Part shown: positions 48,501 through 60,500 of the stretch, piece by piece
How the letters are laid out: each line of letters begins with the position of its first letter
Numbering within the stretch: position 1 is the first letter of the stretch
From: Diadema setosum
Lineage: Eukaryota > Echinodermata > Echinoidea > Diadematoida > Diadematidae
Reading direction: 5' to 3'
Assembly (NCBI GenBank): GCA_033980235.1
Contig: CM067059.1
Location: 12,090,100-12,154,099, forward strand
DNA length: 64,000 bases
Notes under the pieces: model-generated
What the model was told of the DNA's origin: nothing
Databases searched by the model: none
What the model saw: the letters and a program-made list of their open reading frames with translations, nothing else
Translations under genes and position numbers: made by a program

Positions 48501-51500
48501 CTACAACCAATTGTAAGCTGAATGTCGACTGCTTTAAAAGCTGCTTTAGATAGGCAGGAGGTAAGATATGGAACTCACCAAATGTCTTAAAGAAATCACA
48601 GTCACTATTACGTAAACAGCTTTGAAAGCTTGGTATAAGAAAATGTGCTTTCACCGAGTTCACTTTTAACTCCCTGCTTTGGCAGTAATACATTTTATTA
48701 TTATGTTTTATTTTTTGGTATGTTTTAATAGCATTATACTTTCTTTACCTTTGTTTATTTGTTATTATGTGCCTTCTGGTAGGAACCTGAAATATGTGCA
48801 TGAGTGATTACCTTTATAGCTTGTTGTCTTGTGTGGTGTTTGCGTGCATGAATGTGTGGTATGGGTACATGCTTTTGATCAGTGAGTTTGAATGGTTTGA
48901 AAGGTTTAATAGTAATCTATCCATGACCTCCGGCGTAAATATTTTGTTGACTGTGATATACTTTCACTTTTCTGCTATTGAGGGCTTGTGAATTCAAGTT
49001 TCAGGCAGAAGAGTATGTATCTTCAAGCTTATATTGTAATGTCCCATGTTTTGATAACTGTTTTAAATACAACTATTTTTGACTTCATTGTTTTTTGTCA
49101 CTTTCAAAACCTGGTTACAGGTATTACTGATTTCAACTGGGCACTTTGCTCCTTTAAACTTTGTTTGTTTGTTTTTTGTATTTATGAAATGTGATTTTAT
49201 ATCTATAAACTCCGAATGGATAGGACCTTGATGTGAAACAGCATTCACTTGCTGATCTTGTTATCTTGTCAAAATATGTTGACATTTTTAAAGAATGAAT
49301 AAAAATAATTTTCTATGTTTTCTCAAGTTTATTTAAAATGTTTATTGTTTTCTGCATTTAAATTCTTCAATAACGTTTGTGAAGAAAACTGATGACCAAC
49401 AGATGATATTCAGAAATCCACAGCCACAGAAAATTTGTGGAATTGGTTCTTTCTTTATCATGTATATATCTACCTACAAAAGTAAAAAAAAAAAAAAAAA
49501 AAATCAAAAGTAAAAAGTTGTTCTCACCCTTTCTGGTGTGGCATTCTGCATCTCTGTGATTAAGGCAGGGGTATCTTCAGAGTACTTAGCCTCCTGATTC
49601 GCTACAGCTTCCTTTAGTCTGAAATAAGAAACACAAGGTATTGCTGGAAATATTGACTGCCTCTGCTGATAGCAAAAGTAGATTTGAACTTGATAATGCT
49701 TTGTTAACAAGGATGGGGAAATGAAGGCTTACATAAGGACACATTCGTAGATTAATCTGATTCAAATTCATCACCATTCAGATTATTTTGTGTAGTCTGG
49801 AGATAAAAACAAAACAAAGAAGTTTACTGCATATTAAAAGGTGATTGTCACAATTGAGACTTGATGCTTTCTGTGAAATCTTACTGTACATACAGTATAT
49901 ATTTCAAGGCGAGCATTCTCCTGACAAGTTGCTTTATGTAATTAGAGTATTCATGCATTAATCAAGGAAGCCTCCTCTTTCTTCTTCTCAAGCATGCTGA
50001 TTAACAACAGTATCAGATTTCCATAGGATTGACAACACAGAAAGATTGCTTAGTAGCAATTCAAATGATGAAATTCTGCTCGAAGATTTAACATCTTCAA
50101 AAGACTGGCAAGATAAGAAAAACTGCACATACTCCTGTTTTGAGTATTGTCGCGGAAAAGGAGGGGTTTGAAAGAAGAAACATGAGATCGCTGAAATTGG
50201 TGAGAGTGAAATGCACTCACGTCTTGGTGCAAGGGGCGAGAAAGTTGATGGCCCACTCAAACATTTCCCCCTTGGGCTTCGTGATGCAAGATGACTGAAG
50301 CTGCTCTGCAAGTGTCGTGGGCTCATCAAACTGGCATGGAACGAGAAGTCATACACTTAATGCTAAATGATGCCTGTGTACGGTTATAGAATTGGCAGCT
50401 GAGCTAATTTGCCCTCTATCTGATGGTTATGCTTTAAATGAAACTATTACTGTGATTGGATGATCAGACACATTCAAAATGATAAAGCCATAGTCAACTA
50501 CATCCACATTCATTGTAACGTTTTTTTGTATTAGACCACTTTACATGTACATTCCATACTGACAACCAAATGGACAAAATGATTATTTGATTTATTAACT
50601 CGATTGGCCCGGACGACACCTAATGTATCAGTTGAAGCGCAATGTACTATACACAAATGTTGTGTAACTTATGGAAGTTCACATGATGAAAATAAGATTT
50701 TGATCACTTCATGAAAGATATCAATAATCTTCAAAACAGAGAAACAAAAATGAAAAAAAAAGAAAGAAAGCAAAAGATGTTAAAAGCAACAGCTGAAAAG
50801 ATTTCAAGTCCAGGCTTGAACTCAGGTCCTTTGATCACATGTCTGCTGCCCTAACCAATGGACCAGAGAATGGCATACTTGATGTATTGAGGTATTTTGT
50901 GGTAGATGTGGAGAGAGATTTGGATGTGTGCAATGTAGCACCATAATCAATGGGCCATCATATTATTATTGTAACACTGATAATAACACACAATGGATAT
51001 GGTGGGAAATTCAGAGGAACCAGAGAGACGCATCTCACCCTGCGAGGACACATGATGCTGGGCTTTCCCTCTGGCAGGTCGCTGAAGTCACCAAACTCCT
51101 GCAGGAACGTGGAGAGGGACACGGGACCAGTGGTGGGGAGGCTGGGCAGGTGGGACAGGTCACACGTCAACGCAGACGCATTCAGCTGAGACATCGAGAA
51201 GGCCGCTAGGGAAAGGGTGGGAAGGTAGCCAAGAGGGAAAAAAAGGGGGTATTTTGTAACAAGACAACATGCTTTCAATACAAAGAGTTCTTCTCTTTTT
51301 TTTTAACAAAACGGGCATACAAGACAAAATAACTGTCCATTGCATTCTGCTATATCATGAAACATAATAATAATACACCATATTTATGTAGGGCATGTCA
51401 TAAAAAAAAAGATAATAAACTAGAGAAGTACTCTGAGAGTGCAGACCTCCGCCAAGCAGCTCATTTCCACCACTGATCTTGTTTTTCCATAAATCAGTGA

Positions 51501-54500
51501 TTTCCGCTCCATATGTATGCATGCTGAAAATCGCCCGATTTCCCAATATGGAAGCCTTTTGTTACGTCATCAACTTCAAGGTGCGCGGCGCGCCTCGCCC
51601 TAGCATAAACTAGAGCATGCACTTTAGTGTGTGTATGCAAACCTTAATAATTAAAAAAAAAAAATGTGCAGCTTGAACTCCTAAGTTTATCGACCCTACC
51701 TGTCAAAATATCGAAAATCCTTTATAAAATCCATAAAAATTCCCAGATCACTACCAAAATTTACTCATCTGTTCCTTGTGTCATTCTCAACCTTTCCTGT
51801 AAGTTTCATTTAAATCCTCTCACAACTTTTTTGCACACACACAAACAAACAAAGAAACCAACCAACAAACAAACGAACAAACCAACGCCGATGAAAATAT
51901 AACCTCCTCCCTCGGTGGAGGTAATTAATGTTTCTATGCACATTGAAGGGGGAAAATATAAAAATAAAGAAAAAAACAAAAAACAGTGTATCTTTTTCAC
52001 AAAACTTACACTCATCCAGACATGTTCTCTTGGCCAACGATGCCACGCACAGGTCCTCTGTGTTATCGTTGTCTATGGGCAGCTCTTCCAGTATGCCTCG
52101 ATCGTCCTCCTCACACACCCAGTCCGGAAGGATGCTGTCTTTGAGGGAAGACGATGCCTCTGCAACAGCTGACTTGTTCATCTCTGCTCCATCAACCGCA
52201 GAGACTGCATTCATGCCATCGTCAGACACGGTGGATGATGCTTTGGGTTCCGTTCTTAGTTCAGGCAGTGTTGAATTATGGCACACGGAGGGCTGCACTG
52301 GTTTTGAGCTGGACAGTTCTGGTCCGTTCTCCCCTTCTTCCTCACCTGCTGTAGGTGGACATGCAGTCTCGATGGTGAAGGTATCTGATCTCCTGCCATC
52401 ATTGCTAATGGAGATAGAAAGCTTGGACTCGTCTGACCTTGTCTGCTGTTTCTCCTGTCCAGTGGTGGGGCTGCTCAGAGTGTATGTGTCTGAGGTTTTG
52501 TCAAATGTCATCTCACCCATGGCATCCAGATTTCCATCAGAAGAAAGTCTGTCATGCTGTTTGGAAGTTTCATTTGTTTGGAGAGCAGCCAGCTGTGCAT
52601 CAAGTGTGTCTTCTCTGATGGAACGACTAAAGAGCCCAGTACCTGCCAACCCAAGATTACCAACATTGGTAAGATCCTTGCCTGTGGTGTGGTCTGCATG
52701 GATGTCGCTGACACGTGAACAGGAGTCCGACGAATGGGCTACTTGTACAGAACTTGCACTGACCTTATCCTGGCATGCTGTGATATCCATGGCAGCTGTA
52801 CCTTCATCTTCTGAATGAGAGTGCTTTGTGGCATCTTTGGATGAGTGGCTATCAGCCTGGGGAAGAGCCTTACTGTTGACATGGCTCAATGGAACACCTC
52901 CACAGGTTGTCATCTCCATGTTGGCTGTATCCTCAGACTGGAAGAAATGCGTATGATCGTCACTGCTTCCAGAAGGCTTCGGCTCAATGGTGGCATGTGT
53001 AATGGATGTCTGGGCCGCTCCCTCGTGGCTCTGCAGAGAACCAACGCAAGCAGTCATCTCCATGTTGGCAGTGTGTTCGTTCTCAAAGACTCTTGTGTGC
53101 TCATCAGCAGACCTACCGATACTGCCAAGGCGTGCAGTTGGATGGCTCTGAGGTATGGATACAGGTCCTTGAAGAGGAATCTTTGAGGTGTGACACTCGG
53201 TGATCTCCATGCAGGCCGTCTCTTCTGATTGGAAAAAGCAGGTCTTCTCCGGCTCTTTGTCAGCAGTGGTAGCATCTGGCTTGGTGCTCAACTGACTACC
53301 AATGGATATTACACCATAGCTTGCTGTCATTTCCATGCCACAGTTATCATCGGGCTGAAATACTTTGGTGTGGTCAGGTGACATCACTGCTTTTGGTGGG
53401 GATAGTGAACATGTGGAAGAGCTTGGCAGAGTCATCTCTGGCAGAAGTCCTTTTTGACATTCAGTCATGTCCATGTTGGCTGTGGCCTCTGACCTGAAAA
53501 ACCTTGTTTCTTCCCCAAAGGAAAATTTTGACTGGGAAAGACTGTCAGAAGTTGCAGCTGTACTAGGCTTGAGGTTCATGGAGTTAGCTTGTTTTGCTTG
53601 GTTATTCATCTCATGTTGACTGAGACACTCTGTTATTTCCATTTTGCCAGCATCTTCACTGTCAAAGAAACATGTCTGCTCTCCTTCCCCACCATTTTTT
53701 GTATGGTGATCTGCAGGATGAGACATATCAGCATGGACCTGTCTCTCGCCTTTCTTCTGAAGTTGGTAAGCCAATCCCTCCCCTAAGTGCCCCAAGCATG
53801 CCGTGAGTTCCATTTTGGTCGTATCCATAGAGTGGCACCTTGAGGTGCTGTCTCTGGGCAGGAGAGTCTTTTCATACGTGGAAAGTGACAGACTCTTGCT
53901 CCCTGTTGAATGCAGTCCCCCGACAGGGCATGTCATTTCCATGGCAGCAGTGTCTTCCGAGTCAAACACTCGAGTAACATCCCCCACATCTCTGGACTGA
54001 GCAGACATGGGATTGGTCTCTGCGGCCGGGACTTGCTCACTAACGGTACATGTCATTTCCATGGCACCTGTATCTTCCAAATCAAAGATTCTAGTTTCAT
54101 TTCCTCCACGCCTTGACTCGTGAATTGCAGCAGGAACATGCTCATTGACAGTGCAGGTCATTTCCATCGCAGCTGCATCCTCCGAACCAAACACCCTGGT
54201 TTCATCCCCTGCATCTCCCACTGGCACTGGCTGAGTCTTCGATACAACTGACTGGACCTTTCCGCCGAGAGCGCAGGTCATTTCCATGGCTTCTGTATCC
54301 TCTCCCTCAAACACCTTTGTCTGTTCTGCTTCCGATGCAGCCTTGAGACTAAGTGGCACAGCATTGCATGTGGTCATCTCCATGTCATCTCCCTCTGGAC
54401 AAACATCCAAGGGAGTAACTGATGCCAGGATGGATGCGCCAGACTTCTCTCCAGATGTCACATTGAGCATGGAGGCTGTGGAAGAGGACACCTCATGTAT

Positions 54501-57500
54501 TGTATCCAGGATGACAGATCTCCTTGCATGGTCTGGCTTGCAGAGAGCTGCATCCGTCTGGCTGGAGCTGCTAGGTTCCTTGGAAGGCGGTGCAGCCTCA
54601 GCCTCGTTAGATTCCTGAGGATTGAGAAAAGCATCAATGCGACCTAGCAGCTTTCCTGTGGATTCATCAGGCAAGTTTGACATATCACTCTTTGAGAATT
54701 TCCCAAGGACAGCTGTGAAGTCCATGCTTTTCTCGAATGTCGTTGTGTTCATCACTCTCCCTTGGGTCCCATTCTTCCCAGTGTCCTCAGACTCCCTCAG
54801 GCAACCTGTCAAGTCCATGTTGTCTGTGAGCTCATTGCCAAAGATCCTCGTTGACTCTGCCGCCGGATGCTCCAACTTTCCCCTGCATTCTGTGGTGTCA
54901 AAGCCGCCGATGCAAGTTGTCATATCCATGCCGCTGACATCACCGAGTCCACCTCCGAATATTCTGGTTATTTCTCCCGCATTCTCATCCGCATCTCTCC
55001 ATCTCTTTCCGTCGCCCCTGGCTGCAGTGGAGTTCAGGCAGGCTGTGAATTCCATTCCTCCATCGGCATCGCCCTGCTCAAAGACTTTGGTCGCATCCAT
55101 CTGCGGCCTGCCGATGGACGACACCTGTCCATCCTCTGGTTTGGCAGCAATGAAGGACTGGAGGAAACTGCTCTTGAATCCTCCCAGGTTCACCCGCTCC
55201 TCATCACCATCATCCTGCTGCCGAGCTGCACCCTCAGATGACCAGAGAGCACCCATCATTGAACTCGAGGCAGTGTTTGACATCCGCGTGGAAGGTTTCT
55301 CCACTGGTACATTTACGAGGAAGTCGCTGGTGCTACAGCTTTCTGTTGTGGCCGGACCGGCAGCTATAAATGATTTCAGGAAACTGCTTGTAATGCCACC
55401 ATCATTGCTGTCAGTTTGGAGTGGTTTCAGCGAACAGTCGTCTTCAGGTTTTAGTGCGAGATGACTCACAGTGCCATGACTGAAAATAAAACCCAAATAA
55501 ACATAATTCAGAATGACATTGATTCACATTTGTTTCAATGCCTTTGTTAGGGATAATGCACAAAGATATCTTCGTGGCTTTTTAATCACCATGTAGGAAA
55601 TACGTGTGCTTTCATAACTGCAAATTCTCAGCTCTGTTGACAAAAATTTTGATCTACACATGTATTTCAAAATGTTGGTAACAAAGCAGCTTTGATATCT
55701 TAACCCATTGAGGACAAACTGATCTTGCTATAACATGCATTTCCCATAGACATGTGCCCAAGTACATACTCGGGACTAGTTTTCTACAGGTTAAAGGTGT
55801 CAGTTCAAGCTTTTGTGTAATTGCCATAGTGTTATTATCGTTTGTGCTTTCTAATGCATTAAGTGTGCTGCATTCCTGAAGAATCTAAATCTGGCTCTAG
55901 CCTTTAATGACATAAAGCCCAACCACTTAACTACAAATTAACATTTTGTATGTTTTCCCCCTAAATGCATCAATGAACATTAGAAAAAATTTTTACTTAT
56001 CTAATGTGTCACCATCTTCCGGTGGATACATATCTTGCACACAGAGAGAAGGCTACACAGTACACACGAAACACTCCATGCTATAAGCAATCCCACTGAA
56101 AGTCAGATACTAAAGTCTGCTTTTTCTGGTTTCTAATATATTCATCCACCAACTTCCGCGGTAGCAAGATTAACTTGTTGGCCTGTGTATTTCTGGCTAG
56201 CATCCAATGACAATATATCACGTCAGATTATGAGCCCAACTCTAATTTTCACCAGTCCAGCTCTGTAAAGAAAGCTCTAAATACACAGTCATTTAGGTGC
56301 ATGTCACTTTAACAAACTAACACTGGGTTTAGCATCTAACTCATTATGACATCACACACACTCATGGAAGATCGAGCTGATTTGGAAGCCGTGACATGCA
56401 TCGTGTGGAACTGCATTTTCCTCACCTGAGGGTCTGCATGTCCGGGGGGTGATCACTTGGTTCCTGCATGGCCAGTGTCATTGTCCTGGCCTCTTGTTTG
56501 ATTGGTCCAGACAGCAGGGTCTCAAGGCCTATACATAGAGATAGGAAAAACAGTTGACAGGTCACAAAATTAGTCACTAAAAATTGATGTCAGGCCACCA
56601 AATTTCCAAAAAGGCTACTGTAACACAAGGAATGTTCGCATGCACTTTTATTTCACAAATTTTGCCAGAGCCAAGATTCTTGAAATTAAATGCACGCAAA
56701 AGCTCTTGCCTACACTATATGCATTAAATGTTGAAGGCAACTCACAAAAATTTCATGCCGTGAAAAAGGATTTTGGCTCCAATTTGAGAAAATTTCATGC
56801 CGCGAAAATACTGTGTTTTTATCTGTTGGTGTCAGGATTGGACACTCAACATTCAAAATTGACTGTCATGTGGCCGTTTATTTCGGACCATCAGAATTTC
56901 TGATTTTAAGATGTTTAGTGGCCTGTATGGCCACCAGAGAAAAATAAAGATTAGTGTGGAGCCCCATAAGGTCAAACCCTTAGTTTGACTTAAATACCTT
57001 GAATATGGTGGCCTGGTCCCACAGACACTCCTTCACTGGGACCTGGCTCACTTGATGGTGCACTTGAATTCCTGGAATACAGATTATAAAACATATAATG
57101 CACAATCAGAAAATCATGCAGTCTATATTTTGCAGTCTGTTTTCTCTCATGAAATTTGCAAGCGGACTGGCATTTGCCATATAAACAAATCAGAAAAGTA
57201 GCAGGTAGGAAATCACTAACTTTATTCTTGCCCAGGAATAATACAATGTACTTCCATCAATGTGATTCTCAATCTGGTATTCAAACAATTGCCCAATTGT
57301 CTTACAAGCCCAGATTTGGGAGATGATATGCTTGTGAAATATAAAATGTACGCGGGTGAAATATGAAGTGTATATAGCATGATGTATTAGACTAGGACTA
57401 GTGTCACAGTCTCAATATGATTCAATTTCAAGTTAAAAATTATGAAGTATTCCAACAACTTTGCTTAAACTACATTGCATGTTTGTATTTGATGAATGAA

Positions 57501-60500
57501 AAGGATGCTAGAGAACACTGCTCTGACGGAAAATCTTACATTGCAGAGAGAAATTTTAGCACTGAGTGTTTGAAGATATATTTTGTTTTCTACATTACGA
57601 TCAATATCACTGCCACAGGTTCTTTAACAAAATATCAGCAGCATTACGCAATAATGTCATCAGATGTGATGATGACGTCAACCCATCGTCAAGCTTGGCA
57701 GCAAATTTCTCTGTAATCTTCTGCAAAACAGCTGGACGCCACACAAGAAAAGGGCTTACTTGTCCTCGCCACTTGATGCCGGGTTGCTGACGCTGTCATT
57801 AGAGTCATTCCAGAGACCCAACTGCTTTGCTTCCGAGTCCTTCAAAAACTCCCTGGAGACAAAACATGCAAAATTGAATCCATTTTCAACTCAAGATTCA
57901 GCCAACATCCTGTGACACAACTTGAGCATCACACTGTGAAGTAATTTCTGCAAATTTTTCTATGTGACGTACATCTCATTTTCACTTAACCCGTTGAGGA
58001 CGGTTTGATTTTGCTACAACACGCATTTCCCATACACGCTTGCCCGAGTATACTCGGGACTCGTCCTCAACGGGTTAACAGAAAAAAAAATATATATCCT
58101 GCAAATATGCTTTTTAGCACCAATGAAATGACCTCCTTACTTTGAGTCTTGTCTAGATTATTCACCTCATTTTACGGTACTGTGCACTGATCTGTGATTT
58201 CACTCAGAACAAGCATAATTCAGAATGAATGGGGAGACAGGATATACACATATTACTAAATTGATGTACATTTCTGTATGCTTTGGTTGAATATTTTCTT
58301 GATGTGCAATTGTACCTGCAGGGTATTTGTCACATTAGCATATATGTGGTGCATGGTGAGTGATTTACATGTAGTCTTTGCATTGCCTCCAATCAGAAGC
58401 AAAACTTACTTCACTTGGTATGTCTCTGCAAAGCTGACCCTCCGTGAGGATCTCCTCCTCTTCTTGGGTTCCCTGACAAGGCAAAAACAAACAAACAAAC
58501 AAACAAACAAGCAAAACAAAATCATCCATCAGAGTCAGTCATAGTAACAAGTGTTAAAATTTATTAAAAAGCAAGTACAAACTGGTGTCACAACAAAGGG
58601 AAAGGTTTCATAAAACAGGGTATCAATATCATCTATTTGAAACCATTCTTGCCATAAAGAAATCGCAAATCAAAACTGCTGCTATACACAGGCTTTTAGG
58701 CCCCGAGCACCAATCTTTGGTGAGTGTAACATCATTTTATGTACACTGTATAGACATAAATTTCTGCACAGCTGTAGAGTAGTGCACTATAAGTGTACGT
58801 TCTGCACTGTGTTTGTTCTCTGTGCACAGCTTTATCCTGTGAACCTTCAAAATGTCTGACTCTGACATTGATGCACATTAAAGAGCTTGAGCTTGATGTG
58901 GAGAATTCTGTCACTGCTACAAATTTCGTCATAACATCAGGTTCTGGTATTCAGTAGGTGTCAAAATACTGTCTCTCAAACTTTTTAAAAGTTTTAATGT
59001 TATGAAATGTTTATAAATCTAACAATTGTATTTCTACATGTCTTAGTTTTTTTAAATGTATTTATTGTAAAGCAAGAAACATTTGTGGCATGAACATTTT
59101 TTGAGAATTGCCACTGGTATTCAATGCATAATGTGAAAACAAGAACTTTTGTGTGCATGTCAATTTCACTAATCTTGGCTCTTGCGAAATTCAATTCATA
59201 AAATTGAAATGCATCCTATGCGACAATGCCTGAAATGTAAGGTGCTGACACATACATTGTAGACTGACGTGTGAACACATCATACTACATACATTTTCAA
59301 AAGAAAATTTGCATGATACCACAATTTGTGGTATAATGCTTACGTAATATACAATTGTATTTACAGCTTATAATATCACACTGCCTCACTTGCATACATG
59401 TAATATGAATTCATGTAAACAGTTGCATACATACATTGGCAGTGCATGCAGAAAGGAAGAGAACAAAGAAATAAATGATTTTATATCCCTCACAAATTGC
59501 TTCTCGTCCTCTGATTGGTCGAGAGCACTGTAAACAACAAAACATAATTCTACCATACAAATCCGCGAAAGACTATACTCCCTAGGGAAAATGGTAAAAA
59601 CTATACCACGCTGGTGATTTTCGCGCCTTTTTTGCTTCGCGTCGCGACGCGAAATATTTCACATGTAAATGAATGGGTATCGCAGCACCTTTGCTTCGCG
59701 AGAGATTTCATGTACAAATGAATGGGTATCGCGCGCCTTAGATCACTGCACTTCGCGAGAACCACAAGGCACGCATACACTCAATGCGACACGGGTTACG
59801 TTAGAGAGACTCAGAGAGACTCTTATAAAGCCCTCATTCTACCTAAAAAGAAAAAATTGTATTACGTTACAACTGAGTAGGCGATATCGTAGATCTATAA
59901 TTAGACAACAATAAGCAAGCTAGGGTTCCTCGACGTACCGTAGGCCTTTGGGGAGTTCATGCTTCGCTGTTTGAAAGTTGGTCTCGCAGTTCACTAACTC
60001 GAGCGACCCACCCAAAAGATGTTGACAAACGAAACTGCAGTAGATAGTAGGCCTGCTTTAACGTTAGCGCTAGTTAAGCCTAACGTTAGTTCTACCTGTC
60101 TAACAGTAGGCCCTATTTCCCGTAATCTCATTCCTAATAATTATTTTAAGAGTGTCTAACGAGTTAGTTAGAGTCTAACTTGTTCACTATTTACGTTAGA
60201 ACACCGTACGAATCACACGAATTTACAGTGGCACTCGATGCTTTAATTGCTAGAATTTTTCCAGTGCCTAATCTAACCTTATACGCTGTTACTGAATGCT
60301 ACCCAAACATACAATGTATACTTGCATTTTAAGAGGAAATGATAGTCCATATTCATGTACAGACAGCTAGGTAGAAAGACGATCGACAGAAAACACAATC
60401 AACTGCAGCTCACATGCAGTCACATCGTTGATCAGCTCAAGCACGCACATCACCGCACTAGCTGGCAACCGAACGTACTTGTTGACAGATCGGATAGGCG

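Noticed and set aside
51928..52818. 296-codon plus-strand open frame
   Set aside because: It lies opposite KNL1 exon 7 and is Ser-rich because it reads the complement of the acidic repeat modules; it is a shadow. The same holds for 54622-55464 and other plus-strand frames between 52010 and 55479.
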